Assembly: GCA_946056155.1 (NCBI GenBank)
Contig: CAMGIP010000012.1
Coordinates: 1 to 34,608 of the forward strand
Direction of reading: 5' to 3'
DNA from: an uncultured Mediterranea sp.
Lineage (GTDB): Bacteria > Bacteroidota > Bacteroidia > Bacteroidales > Bacteroidaceae
DNA: 34,608 nt
Made by a program: the position numbers and the translations under genes. This document shows positions 8,214 through 16,806 of the stretch, piece after piece. The number at the start of each line of letters is the position of its first letter. Position 1 is the stretch's first letter. The notes under the pieces are model-generated. The model was given only the letters and a program-made list of their open reading frames with translations. It was not told where the DNA came from and made no database searches.

Positions 8214-8813
8214 ATGGTAGTATATTCAGAAGACCATACACAGGAGACCCGCCGCCGCGGACGCATCGAGGTGATTTGCGGATCGATGTTCTCGGGCAAG
8301 ACCGAGGAGCTGATCCGCCGACTGAAACGGGCCAAGTTTGCCCGCCAACGGGTAGAGATTTTCAAGCCTTCCATCGACACGCGCTATTCGGAAGCGGATG
8401 TGGTGTCGCACGATGCCCATTCCATCGCCTCTACTCCGGTGGATGCCTCAGCCAGCATCCTGCTCTTCACCTCAGAGATTGATGTGGTGGGGATAGATGA
8501 GGCACAGTTTTTCGACAAAGGACTGGTGGAGGTGTGCAAGCAGCTGGCCGATGACGGAGTACGGGTCATCGTGGCGGGACTGGACATGGACTTTCGTGGA
8601 GAGCCTTTCGGTCCTATGCCTGCCCTCTGCGCCATTGCCGACGAGGTGTCCAAGGTGCATGCCATCTGCGTGAAGTGCGGCGACCTGGCAGTTTTCTCGC
8701 ACCGCACTGTAAAGAACGACAAACAGGTGATGCTGGGAGAGACGCAGGAGTATGAGCCGCTCTGCCGGGAGTGCTACCTGCGGGCCATTGAAGAGGATGC
8801 CAATCGAGAATAG
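8214..8813 (+). CDS. tdk: Thymidine kinase, type II
   Basis: Phosphorylates thymidine to dTMP with ATP in the salvage pathway. The 199-residue protein has the type II TK architecture: a Walker A loop GSMFSGKT (residues 23-30), the Walker B/DEAQ motif (GIDEAQFF), a flexible lasso with [19 protein letters not shown] near the thymidine site, and two zinc-binding CxxC pairs (CVKCGD and CREC). The N-terminal 18 residues before IEVICGS are longer than in E. coli Tdk but typical for Bacteroides. The gene is 3 nt upstream of the PerM-like gene, so they are co-transcribed. In Bacteroides genetics tdk is a common counter-selection locus; that is general knowledge and not visible here. Confidence 0.97.
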   Translation: MVVYSEDHTQETRRRGRIEVICGSMFSGKTEELIRRLKRAKFARQRVEIFKPSIDTRYSEADVVSHDAHSIASTPVDASASILLFTSEIDVVGIDEAQFFDKGLVEVCKQLADDGVRVIVAGLDMDFRGEPFGPMPALCAIADEVSKVHAICVKCGDLAVFSHRTVKNDKQVMLGETQEYEPLCRECYLRAIEEDANRE

Positions 8814-8816
8814 GCA

Positions 8817-9932
8817 ATGGAAAGGAAGAAAATCACATTCGACAGTTTCATCCGAGGAGTGATAGCGTTGCTGCTTACCATCGGATTCCTCTATCTGCTG
8901 AAACGGCTCAGCGGGGTGCTGCTCCCCTTCTTCATCGCCTGGCTCATTGCCTACCTGCTCTACCCATTGGTCAGTTTTATCCAGTACCGGATGCACTTCA
9001 AGAGCCGCTCCCTCTCCATCTTCTGCGCCCTCACGCTGGTTATGGGTATCGGCACAGGTGCTTTCCTCCTGCTGGTGCCCCCGATGATACAAGAATTTGG
9101 GCGGGTCAACGAACTACTCATCAACTACTTTATCCAAGGGAGCAATGAAGAGAGTATTCCCCGTTCGCTGAGCGATTTCGTGCGCGAGCATGTCGATTTC
9201 AAGTGGCTGAGTGCCCTGCTGCAAGAGAAGAGCAGCCTCAACGCCATACGCGAGGCACTACCCAGATTGTGGTCTCTGCTCTCCGAATCCATCAATCTGG
9301 TATTCAGCATTTTTACGGCATTCATCATCCTGCTCTATGTCATCTTTATCCTTTTGGACTACGAGAGCATATCCAACGGATGGGTGGAGTTGCTTCCCTT
9401 GAAGTACCGCCAGTTTGCCGTTAGGCTTCTCACCGATGTCAAGGAGGGCATGAACCGATACTTTCGCGGGCAGACGACCGTAGCCTTCTGTGTAGGCGTA
9501 CTCTTCAGCATCGGATTCCTGGTGATCGACTTCCCGATGGCCATTGCCTTAGGCATGTTCATCGGGTTGCTCAATCTGGTTCCCTACCTTCAGGTCATCG
9601 GATTTGTGCCTACCCTTCTGCTGGCTATCCTCAAGACGGCAGATACGGGAGGCAATTTCTGGTGGATTCTGGCCTCGGCCGCTGCGGTATTTGTGGTGGT
9701 GCAGATTATCCAGGATGGCATCCTGGTGCCTCGCATCATGGGTAAGATTACCGGTCTCAACCCCGCCATCATACTCCTTTCACTCTCCATCTGGGGCTCG
9801 CTAATGGGCATGTTAGGGATGATTATCGCCCTTCCGCTCACCACGCTGATGCTCTCCTACTATCAGCGTTACATCGTCAAAAAGGAGCGGAGCGAGGAGT
9901 GGAAGTACAAAAACGAGAAAATTTTGCCCTAA
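8817..9932 (+). CDS. AI-2E/PerM (YhhT-like) family membrane transporter
   Basis: Polytopic inner membrane protein of 371 residues in the AI-2E transporter family (also called PerM or UPF0118). The N-terminal hydrophobic hairpins are at about residues 12-50 (IRGVIALLLTIGFLYLL, FFIAWLIAYLLYPLV), with more at 60-85. A soluble segment spans about 90-145, and the C-terminal membrane block carries the family signature GLLNLVPYLQVIGFVPTLL followed by QIIQDGILVPRIMGKITGLN. Family members have been proposed to export signals or to be Na+/H+ antiporters, so the substrate is open; naming it an AI-2 exporter would go beyond the evidence. It begins 3 nt after the tdk stop. Its stop codon (9930-9932) nearly touches the -33 box of the following tRNA promoter. 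Confidence 0.9.
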   Translation: MERKKITFDSFIRGVIALLLTIGFLYLLKRLSGVLLPFFIAWLIAYLLYPLVSFIQYRMHFKSRSLSIFCALTLVMGIGTGAFLLLVPPMIQEFGRVNELLINYFIQGSNEESIPRSLSDFVREHVDFKWLSALLQEKSSLNAIREALPRLWSLLSESINLVFSIFTAFIILLYVIFILLDYESISNGWVELLPLKYRQFAVRLLTDVKEGMNRYFRGQTTVAFCVGVLFSIGFLVIDFPMAIALGMFIGLLNLVPYLQVIGFVPTLLLAILKTADTGGNFWWILASAAAVFVVVQIIQDGILVPRIMGKITGLNPAIILLSLSIWGSLMGMLGMIIALPLTTLMLSYYQRYIVKKERSEEWKYKNEKILP

Positions 9933-9935
9933 TAT

Positions 9936-9966
9936 TTTGCCAATTAAATAAATGTTCCTATCTTTG
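9936..9966 (+). promoter_or_regulatory. Bacteroides-type promoter of tRNA-Lys
   Basis: TTTG at 9936-9939, a 19-nt spacer, then TATCTTTG at 9959-9966: a full match to TTTG-N19-TAnnTTTG. It lies 26 nt before the tRNA. Confidence 0.8.
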
Positions 9967-9992
9967 CACCCGCTTAACGGCAAGTAAGGATT

Positions 9993-10068
9993 GATTCGCT
10001 AGCTCAGCAGGTAGAGCACAACACTTTTAATGTTGGGGTCTTGGGTTCGAGCCCCAAGCGAATCACCA
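9993..10068 (+). tRNA. tRNA-Lys(UUU), CCA encoded
   Basis: The acceptor stem GATTCGC (9993-9999) pairs with GCGAATC (10058-10064), discriminator A10065, and an encoded CCA at 10066-10068. The D arm is AGCTCAGCAGGTAGAGC. The anticodon stem CAACA/TGTTG encloses loop CTTTTAA with anticodon TTT, which reads lysine AAA/AAG. The T arm is TTGGGTTCGAGCCCCAA. It is a single gene with its own promoter and terminator. I found no duplicate of its 3' end elsewhere in the window, so no integrated element is indicated. Confidence 0.97.
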
Positions 10069-10072
10069 ATCG

Positions 10073-10101
10073 AAAAAGGACTTCTTAGGAAGTCCTTTTT
10101 T
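10073..10101 (+). terminator. Intrinsic terminator of tRNA-Lys
   Basis: GGACTTC (10078-10084), loop TTAG, GAAGTCC (10089-10095), then six T residues. The A-tract before the stem makes it symmetrical, so it could also act on the minus strand. Confidence 0.92.
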
Positions 10102-10222
10102 GTTTTTGCCATATCTCAGACTGGCCCATATTTTGATGGGGTCCTGCGACTTCTCCACCGTCCCCTCCGTATTGCCCGGCTTGCACTACTACGTAGAATA
10201 CTCTCAAAAAACGGGGTAAAAA

Positions 10223-10322
10223 TCCCAGTTAGAGAAATATTTTTCCCCAGTTAGCGAGTTTTATTTCTCTAGTTAGAGAGATTTTTTTCTCTAGTTAGAG
10301 AAATTTTCCGCGCTAACTGGGG
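10223..10322 (+). repeat. 22-bp tandem repeat, 4 copies plus one inverted arm
   Basis: Four units of exactly 22 bp lie at 10223-10244, 10245-10266, 10267-10288 and 10289-10310. The shared core is CTCTAGTTAGAGA followed by a T-rich tail; in units 3 and 4 the core is a near palindrome (CTCTA/TAGAG). At 10311-10322 comes CGCTAACTGGGG, the exact reverse complement of CCCCAGTTAGCG in unit 2 (10245-10256). The rest of the 10102-10408 gap (10102-10222 and 10323-10408) shows no gene or site I can support. The function of the array is unknown. Confidence 0.85.
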
Positions 10323-10408
10323 AAATTTCAGTAGAAAACTATCAAAATTCTGCCCTATAATCCAGCGGCATTTTGCGCTTCATTCAGATAAATAGGTGCA
10401 GTTGCTTT

Positions 10409-11530
10409 TTATCCCACAATCCACTTGCTTCCAGGCAGATAAGTGAGCAACTTGGTGGTGACGATGGTGCAGACAAAGGTGAGAATGGCAATGCAAGGAA
10501 TGGTCCACTCTACCGGCAACAGGGGTTGGGTCACATCACCGTTCACCATCCACTTGGCTATGGGAGCCAGGAAGAGGAGATGCATCAGGTACATGCCGAA
10601 GGTAAGACGGGAGAGACCGGTGACCCACTTGGGAGCCTCGACCTGACGGATGCAGGAGAACAAGAGGAAGGCTCCCCACGTAGCACAGAGCACATTGGGG
10701 GTGCAGAACTCCCACGACCACTCCAGCAGCGGGGTCTCGATCAACTGGCCGGGTACACCCTTCCACCAGAAGGACCAGCCGGTGAAGATGGCTCCCACTG
10801 TCAGACAAACGGTACCCACCACCAGACGGCGGTTGATGTCCCAGTTGAGGTGGCAACGGATGTAATGAGCCAATACTAAATAGCCGAGATAACCGGAACA
10901 GTACCAGAACATGTGGTAACGGTTCCAGAAACATTCGCCCCACAACTCGGGAGAGATCCAGTGGTGGAGCCAGGGCATGAGGGTAGAGAATACAAAAAGA
11001 GCGATGAAAATCAGCTCTTCACGCGCAGTAGCCCGCTCCAACCAGGGAGAGACCACGGGAATAATCAGGTAGAGACTGATGAGGGGGAACATGAACCAGA
11101 GATGACCGGCCATGGAGGGGAAGTTAAAGGGAATCATCTTGAGGTCGTTAAGCGACTGTTCCCACGTCATGCCGCCCCACAACAGGGGGAGCAAGCAATA
11201 GATCAACGAGAAGCATAGAAAGGGGGGCAAGATACGCAGGAATCGCTTGCGGTAGAACTGTGTCATGGTCACACCAGGCTTCATCGGCACCAGCAGATAA
11301 GCGGAAACTATCATAAAGAGGGGCACACTGATGCGTCCCAATGCACCATCGTAGAAGGATACCCAAAAGCGGTTAGACTCGTTGGCCAACATCGACATAT
11401 TTCCGGCCAGTCCGGAAGAGTCGGCTCCATAAAAATTCTCACTGGCATGGACCAGCATCACTAAAAAGCAGGCTACAATGCGGATGTAGTCAATGAAAAC
11501 TACCCTCTCCATCTGTTCTCTCTGTTTCAT
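10409..11530 (-). CDS. Membrane acyltransferase, acyltransferase-3 family
   Basis: Integral membrane O-acyltransferase (acyltransferase-3/OafA-WecH type) of 373 residues, predicted to transfer an acyl group, usually acetyl, to a sugar or other acceptor on the envelope side. The N-terminal helix contains the family signature FIDYIRIVACFLVMLVHASE, with the conserved His near residue 28. The GALGRISVPLFMIVSAYLL segment and the arginine-rich FYRKRFLRILPPFL are also typical. About ten membrane helices follow, including VLCATWGAFLLFSC and LTFGMYLMHLLFLAP. The acceptor is unknown. It is a lone gene between the tRNA and the heparan sulfate locus, on the same strand as the susCD arm but separated from it by a terminator. 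No sequence link ties it to heparan sulfate use. Confidence 0.9.
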   Translation of the reverse strand: MKQREQMERVVFIDYIRIVACFLVMLVHASENFYGADSSGLAGNMSMLANESNRFWVSFYDGALGRISVPLFMIVSAYLLVPMKPGVTMTQFYRKRFLRILPPFLCFSLIYCLLPLLWGGMTWEQSLNDLKMIPFNFPSMAGHLWFMFPLISLYLIIPVVSPWLERATAREELIFIALFVFSTLMPWLHHWISPELWGECFWNRYHMFWYCSGYLGYLVLAHYIRCHLNWDINRRLVVGTVCLTVGAIFTGWSFWWKGVPGQLIETPLLEWSWEFCTPNVLCATWGAFLLFSCIRQVEAPKWVTGLSRLTFGMYLMHLLFLAPIAKWMVNGDVTQPLLPVEWTIPCIAILTFVCTIVTTKLLTYLPGSKWIVG

Positions 11531-11562
11531 TATGTGACTATTATTTTTAGTTATACATATTC

Positions 11563-11640
11563 CGTTGACAAGTTAACGAGTTGATTTTCTGTTGGCAGGT
11601 TGATAATCAAGTGGGTCAGTTGATGAGTTGACCAATTGAC
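11563..11640. repeat. Degenerate GTTGA-type intergenic repeats
   Basis: The leader of the acyltransferase gene carries repeated GTTGA-like words: GTTGACAAGTTAACGAGTTG from 11564, then AGGTTGATAA, CAGTTGATGAGTTGACC and AATTGACCC. GTTGACAAGTTA (11564-11575) recurs exactly at 21209-21220. With the promoter and terminator below, this accounts for most of the 399-bp gap 11531-11929; the remainder, 11791-11929, shows nothing else. Confidence 0.6.
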
Positions 11641-11695
11641 CCTTGGCAGCATGTCAAGGAGATGCGAAGCCCGATATACTTCTGCTACAACAAGA

Positions 11696-11728
11696 CAAAA
11701 GTAAAACAAAAAAACGAGAAATCACAAC
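11696..11728 (-). promoter_or_regulatory. Candidate promoter of the acyltransferase gene
   Basis: On the minus strand TACTTTTG (11696-11703) matches the -7 box, with GTTG (11725-11728) as a weak -33 after 21 nt. The leader would be about 155-160 nt and contain the GTTGA repeats. Confidence 0.45.
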
Positions 11729-11734
11729 CTTACG

Positions 11735-11790
11735 GAAAAGAAAAAGGTGGACCGCCATGAAAACGATTATTCTCCATGACGTTCCACCTT
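11735..11790 (-). terminator. Intrinsic terminator of the heparan sulfate susCD operon
   Basis: Read on the minus strand, AAGGTGGAACGTCATG (from 11790) pairs with CATGGCGGTCCACCTT (ending 11744), with two imperfect positions, and is followed by TTTCTTTTCC. It lies about 140 nt after the susD stop at 11930. Confidence 0.8.
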
Positions 11791-11929
11791 CTTTATCGAG
11801 GGACTGAATGAACGGCCTCTTTCCCTAAAGGCTAAATTAATGACCTATGTAGCCGAGAGAAGGATGGGTAATCTCTTCATCCGAGAGCAGAACACACTGT
11901 CTCTTTATCCGATTATCCGAATGAAAAAA

Positions 11930-13627
11930 TTACCAGCCCGGGTTCTGTTTGAACTGCGGACAGAGGTCCATCTCTACCAGAGGGATGGGGAGCAGCTCAT
12001 TCTTGTTCTTCTTGGTGTAATCCACGCAGGGATAGAAGGCATATCCGCCACTATACCAGTTCACGATGTCCTGAGCTGTCTTGCGGATGCTCTCGTAATA
12101 GATACCCCAGCGCACCAGATCCTGACGACGGTGTCCCTCAAAGGCCAGCTCGTAGGCACGCTCGTCGCGTACAGCCTGCTGGAAGTCAGCATACGACATG
12201 CCCGTAGCCAGGTCAGAAGCGCTGTTGGCAACGTTGGTCGGCATGCCGAATCCACGGCGGCGCACCGCGTTGATGGCTTCGTAGGCTTCAGCAGTCGGAC
12301 CCTGTTTCCATTCATTCAGTGCCTCGGCATAGAGCAGGAGTACATCGGCATAGCGCAACACATACCAGTTGATGTTGGACATGTTGGCATCAATCAGACA
12401 GTTGGCACTCTCCACATACTCTTCAGTATCCCACTTTCTCGGACATACCTTATTTATGTAGGTCTTCTTCAGATCATCCTTGGCATCATCCTTAATGGCA
12501 TCCTCTATCATGCCCGCGGTAGATATCAGCAGTTTTACTCCATCCTTACCGGTGGTCTTGTCCTTACCATAGACATAGTCGGCAAAGGAGAGTTCCCATC
12601 TGCGGTCCAGCTCGCGTGACTTCCAGTCTCTGAGGAAGGTGGGGATAACCTTCCAGTTGCCTGCATTGCGTACAGCCGGAATACCGCTGGCCTGCACACC
12701 ATTCCATTTGCCAATGCGTCCGCAGGGATCATTGGCCGCAGTACCGGTTACGGTAGGTGCATAGAAGCTCACCTCAATGAGGCTCTCCTGGGGGTTCCAC
12801 ACCCCGTTACAGGTGTTCTTCCAGAGCTGTTCATAATCGGGCAGCAGGTGATGTTTGCCCGACTCCACCAGGATTTTGGCGGTTTTGGCAGCCTCTTTCC
12901 ACTTGCTCGTGTCATTCACGGGATTTCCAGCCCAGGTGGCATAGACCTTGGTCAGCAGACCGAGGGCGGCACCCTTGGAGAAGCGGTAACTGTTGTCGGA
13001 GCGGATATCATCGTCCACGGCATAGGGAAGGTTGTCGATCGCATAGAGCAGATCGGCCTCAATGAACTTATAGACCTCCTCGGGTTCGGCCTGCACAAAA
13101 GTGGAGGGGTGCTGCTTGGACTGCGCGGTGGAGGTCATCAGCACCACGTGGCCAAACCAACGCTGAAGTTCAAAGTAGTAGAGTGCACGCAAGCAACGGG
13201 CCTCTGCCATATAGACCGCGGCCAAGCGATAGTTCTTGTCATCGTAGCTGTTCATCCGGCTACCAAGCGTCTCAATGAAGTCGTTGGCATCGTAGATGGC
13301 ATTATACAGGTTGGCCCAGGTAGTGGCTATCTCATTCTGCGAGCTGGTATATTGGTTGGAAGGTATGGCACGCAGACCCACCGTGGAGCTACCCTCCACC
13401 TTGGCCAGGTCGTTGGGCAAGGTGAAGTAGAGCGAGAGATGGAAACCATAGATACCGTCCCTTACCATGTCGCGATAGACCCCTTTCAAAATGGTCTCCG
13501 CTTCGGTGGCATTCTTCAGGTAGTCACTTTTTTCGATTTCCGTGAACGTGGTCTCGTCCAGGGAGCAGGACGAAGCGAGAAGTGCTCCGGCCAATGCGAG
13601 AGAATATGCTAATCTTTTCATTGTCAT
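11930..13627 (-). CDS. SusD-family lipoprotein of the heparan sulfate locus
   Basis: Surface glycan-binding lipoprotein, 565 residues, partner of the adjacent SusC. The signal peptide MTMKRLAYSLALAGALLASSC places the lipid-carrying Cys at 21; translation could also begin at Met3. The RagB/SusD fold is recognised from ATEAETILKGVYRDMVRDG at the N terminus, the helical EARCLRALYYFELQRWFGHV (about residues 150-170), and the C-terminal signature RDERAYELAFEGHRRQDLVRWG, followed by LLPIPLVEMDL, where SusD proteins normally end. It is translated 8 nt after the SusC stop and is the last gene of the minus-strand arm. It corresponds in position and role to B. thetaiotaomicron BT4659; that match is from memory of the heparin locus and was not aligned. 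Confidence 0.95.
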   Translation of the reverse strand: MTMKRLAYSLALAGALLASSCSLDETTFTEIEKSDYLKNATEAETILKGVYRDMVRDGIYGFHLSLYFTLPNDLAKVEGSSTVGLRAIPSNQYTSSQNEIATTWANLYNAIYDANDFIETLGSRMNSYDDKNYRLAAVYMAEARCLRALYYFELQRWFGHVVLMTSTAQSKQHPSTFVQAEPEEVYKFIEADLLYAIDNLPYAVDDDIRSDNSYRFSKGAALGLLTKVYATWAGNPVNDTSKWKEAAKTAKILVESGKHHLLPDYEQLWKNTCNGVWNPQESLIEVSFYAPTVTGTAANDPCGRIGKWNGVQASGIPAVRNAGNWKVIPTFLRDWKSRELDRRWELSFADYVYGKDKTTGKDGVKLLISTAGMIEDAIKDDAKDDLKKTYINKVCPRKWDTEEYVESANCLIDANMSNINWYVLRYADVLLLYAEALNEWKQGPTAEAYEAINAVRRRGFGMPTNVANSASDLATGMSYADFQQAVRDERAYELAFEGHRRQDLVRWGIYYESIRKTAQDIVNWYSGGYAFYPCVDYTKKNKNELLPIPLVEMDLCPQFKQNPGW

Positions 13628-13635
13628 AATCGTTG

Positions 13636-16600
13636 TTAGAATTGGATTTCAGCACCAAAGGTGAATACTCGGCTCTTGGGATAGGCACCCCAGTCAAATC
13701 CCGGCATCAGCGGGCTGCTCTTCATGTTGACTTCGGGGTCATATCCGCTGTACTTGGTCAGGCAGAAGAGGTTCTGTGCCGTGGCATAGAGGCGCATACG
13801 ACTGATGTAGGCCTTACGGGTCCACTTCTGGGGCAGGGTATAGCCCAAGGTGATGTTCTTCAGACGGAGGAAAGAGCCGTCCTCGATGAAGCGGGAGTAG
13901 AGCTCGTACTTGACGTAGCCTTTGGCCGAGGGCACGCGGTTGGAGGCGTGGGTCGGTGTCCAGCGGTCGGCCGCTTCTACCAGCTGGTTCACCCGCTCAT
14001 CCTGGGTCTGAGTGTTGAACATACGGGTGGCGTTATAGACGTCATTGCCATACTGGAACTGGAACATGAAACTGAAGTCAAAGTGCTTGTAGTTGAAGGT
14101 ATTGGTGATACCTCCGTACCAGTCGGGCTGACCCTGTCCTATCACGGTACGGTCATCGGGCGTGATGACCCCATCACCATCGATATCCTTGTACTTGACC
14201 ATACCCGGTTCCACCGCCTTACCGGCATGTTCGCTGATGTCGGCAATGCCCGGTTTGAGCTGTTGGGTACCATCGGGGCGGATATCAAAATCAGACTTCT
14301 GATAGACACCGTCAAACACATAACCATACATCTGACCCAAGGGTTGACCTACGATAGCAATATAGTCGTTCTTGTTGAAGTTGCTGTTGAAGCCCGTGGC
14401 CGACTGGATGTAGGTGTTGCCGTCCTGGAGTGCCTTGAGCGTATTCTTGATAAACGAGATATTGAAGTCGGTCTGCCAGATGAAATTCTTGGTCTGGATA
14501 TTGGTGGTGTTGAGATTAAGTTCAATGCCCTTGTTCTGAATCTTACCGATGTTCTGCCATTGCGAACCGAAACCGGTGACGTAGGCCAGCTTCTGTGCCA
14601 GCAGCAGATCCTTAGTATTCTTCACGAAATAGTCAGCCGTGAAGTTGACGCGGTTCTGGAAGAGGCCGAGATCGATACCCACGTTAGTGGTTGTGGAGCC
14701 CTCCCACTTTAGGTTCTTATTGGCCAGCTGCTTAGGTTTCAGCACCGTACTGGTACTCTGTCCTATGCCATACTTGCTGCTTTCATACAGATCCATGGAG
14801 AGGTTGTTGCTGATGCGGTCGTTACCTACGGTACCCCATCCCAAGCGAAGCTTCAGGTTGGAGACTGCGGGCAGACGCTTCATGAAGGCCTCCTCCGACA
14901 CACGCCAGGCGGCTGAGAACGAGGGGAAGTAGCCCCACTTGTTGCTGTTGGAGAAGACGGTAGAACCATCGGCACGGATGGTGGCGGTAAAGAGGTAGCG
15001 GTTGGCAAAGTTGTAGTTGCCTCGGGCGAAGTAAGAGAGCAATTTCTTCTCGCTCTTTGAGGTCGATACGCTGCTCGGGGTGGCACCGATACCCAAATTG
15101 TCATTACCCATATTGGTGAAGGGGAAGTCCTTGGCCTGTCCGTAGAGCAGTTCGGAACTGCGGTAGGCAAACTCATGACCCAGCATGATGTCGAACGAGT
15201 GAAGTTTGTTGATCTTCTGCTTGTAGGTCAGCGTATTACTGCTCTGCCAGCGGAGATCTTTCTGCATCTGTGTAGAGCCATAGGCGCCTCCGCCACGCAG
15301 TGCCTGGCTGGACTCCTCACCGTAGAAGAGGTCGCGTCGGGTATTGGTGGTGTTGTAGGTGGCCGCAGCCTTGAAGGTGAGGTTCTTCATCAGCTGTACG
15401 GTGAGCGACATGTTGGCGCCCCACAATTCAGTCTGTCGGCGGTCGGTCACCGCTTCTGCCTGCTTGATGGGGTTTACCTGGGAGTAGTTGGATCCACTGG
15501 CCAGCTCCAACGGGTCAATGGCTGCGTTCAATAGCTCCTCGTTGGAGATGGTGTTACCTCCCGTAGGACGGGCACGGAGCAGGTTGGAGAGCACGTTGAG
15601 CGTACCGCCGGTACCTGCCGTGCCGATACCGATCTTCACGGTATTGGCATAGTTGACGGTGGCATCGAGCGTCAGGAACTTGGTAATCTTCTGGTTTAGA
15701 CGCAATTTACCGGCATTCTTCTTGTAGCCGCTGTTGGTGAAGATACCGTTCTCGTCGAAATGTGAGAAGGAGGCGGCATACTTGGTATCCTTGGTACCTC
15801 CGCTGATGCTGAAGTCGTGGTTCTGTGACCAGGTGGAGCGGAAGGCTTGATCCTGCCAATCCACGCCACCCTCGTGCAGGTAGTCATCGAGTGTCTGGAA
15901 GCGGTAGGGGTTGCCCTCGTCATCCACACCCTCCTTGTAATAAGAGGTGGCGTACTTGATGGGATCAATCTCCATCTGCAACTTTACAAACTCGTAGGGT
16001 GAGAGCAGGTCCAGGGTCTTGGCGATGTTGCGGTAGCTGGCTGAGCCGTTGTAGGTAATCACCGGCTTACCCTCCTTACCCGACTTGGTGGTCACCAATA
16101 CCACACCGTTGGCGGCACGAGCACCATAAATGGCCGATGCCGAAGCATCCTTGAGCACCTCCACCGAGGCAATGTCGGAGTTGGCGATATAGTCGATGTT
16201 GCTCACTTCAAAGCCATCGACAATGTAGAGGGGAGAGGAGTCACCGTTGACGGTGCCCACACCACGAATCTTGATGTCGAAACCGGAACCCGGGGTACCA
16301 TCGGATTGGGTAATCTGTACACCAGCAATCTGTCCGCCGAGTGCCTCCACCACCGAACCGGTCTTGAACCCTTCGATGGATTTGGAACCTACCGACGATA
16401 CCGAACCGGTGAGGTCACTCTTCTTCATACTACCGTAACCCACAACCACCACCTCATCGAGCATGGCGTTGTCCGATTCCATCTTGATATTCAGTTTCTT
16501 CTGCCCTTTGACCTTCAGTTCCTGGGTCTTGTAGCCGATATAGCTCACCACGAGGGTAGCATTGCTCCCCGCCTTAATGGAATACTTACCATCAAGGTCG

Positions 16601-16788
16601 GTAATCACCCCTTTCTGGGTATTCTTCACCTGTACGGTGGCTCCGATGAGGGGAGCGTCGGTCTCATCAAGGATGACACCGCTTACCGTGATTTCCTGGC
16701 CCCAAACGGTCATGGCCAGCAGGAGGGCCAAGAGGGTGGCATACCCTCTTTGGCTCCATGCGTTCTTTATGAATTGAAATGTATGCAT
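13636..16788 (-). CDS. SusC-family TonB-dependent transporter for heparan sulfate fragments
   Basis: Outer membrane importer of 1,050 residues, complete. After a signal peptide (LLALLLAMTVWGQ, cleavage near residue 30) comes a carboxypeptidase-regulatory-like domain (VSGVILDETDAPLIGATVQV to LNIKMES, about 33-104), the linker MLDEVVVVGYGSMKKSDLTG, the plug (ALGGQIAGVQIT, SPLYIVDGFEV, VLKDASASAIYGARAANGVV, about 120-235) and a 22-strand-type barrel ending FGAEIQF. The terminal Phe is the outer-membrane insertion signal. It lies 18 nt after the glycan-binding protein gene and 8 nt before susD. The neighbouring lyases identify the cargo as sulfated heparin/heparan sulfate oligosaccharides; the SusC sequence alone would not. 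The B. thetaiotaomicron counterpart in this context would be BT4660. Confidence 0.96.
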   Translation of the reverse strand: MHTFQFIKNAWSQRGYATLLALLLAMTVWGQEITVSGVILDETDAPLIGATVQVKNTQKGVITDLDGKYSIKAGSNATLVVSYIGYKTQELKVKGQKKLNIKMESDNAMLDEVVVVGYGSMKKSDLTGSVSSVGSKSIEGFKTGSVVEALGGQIAGVQITQSDGTPGSGFDIKIRGVGTVNGDSSPLYIVDGFEVSNIDYIANSDIASVEVLKDASASAIYGARAANGVVLVTTKSGKEGKPVITYNGSASYRNIAKTLDLLSPYEFVKLQMEIDPIKYATSYYKEGVDDEGNPYRFQTLDDYLHEGGVDWQDQAFRSTWSQNHDFSISGGTKDTKYAASFSHFDENGIFTNSGYKKNAGKLRLNQKITKFLTLDATVNYANTVKIGIGTAGTGGTLNVLSNLLRARPTGGNTISNEELLNAAIDPLELASGSNYSQVNPIKQAEAVTDRRQTELWGANMSLTVQLMKNLTFKAAATYNTTNTRRDLFYGEESSQALRGGGAYGSTQMQKDLRWQSSNTLTYKQKINKLHSFDIMLGHEFAYRSSELLYGQAKDFPFTNMGNDNLGIGATPSSVSTSKSEKKLLSYFARGNYNFANRYLFTATIRADGSTVFSNSNKWGYFPSFSAAWRVSEEAFMKRLPAVSNLKLRLGWGTVGNDRISNNLSMDLYESSKYGIGQSTSTVLKPKQLANKNLKWEGSTTTNVGIDLGLFQNRVNFTADYFVKNTKDLLLAQKLAYVTGFGSQWQNIGKIQNKGIELNLNTTNIQTKNFIWQTDFNISFIKNTLKALQDGNTYIQSATGFNSNFNKNDYIAIVGQPLGQMYGYVFDGVYQKSDFDIRPDGTQQLKPGIADISEHAGKAVEPGMVKYKDIDGDGVITPDDRTVIGQGQPDWYGGITNTFNYKHFDFSFMFQFQYGNDVYNATRMFNTQTQDERVNQLVEAADRWTPTHASNRVPSAKGYVKYELYSRFIEDGSFLRLKNITLGYTLPQKWTRKAYISRMRLYATAQNLFCLTKYSGYDPEVNMKSSPLMPGFDWGAYPKSRVFTFGAEIQF

Positions 16789-16806
16789 AGAAATCTGTAT
16801 TATTCG

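Noticed and set aside
10030-10254. 74-codon frame starting inside tRNA-Lys
   Set aside because: It begins in the tRNA and crosses its terminator; not protein-like.
9993-11930. Integration of the heparan sulfate locus at tRNA-Lys
   Set aside because: No integrase, no repeat of the tRNA 3' end at the far side, and an intact terminator and acyltransferase gene lie in between.
13633-14712. 359-codon plus-strand frame opposite susC
   Set aside because: It is a shadow of GC-rich susC codons; it has no signal, family match or promoter. The same holds for the long frames opposite PL13 (21306-22211), the lipoprotein (6463-7284) and the HTCS (24427-25104, 26167-26994).
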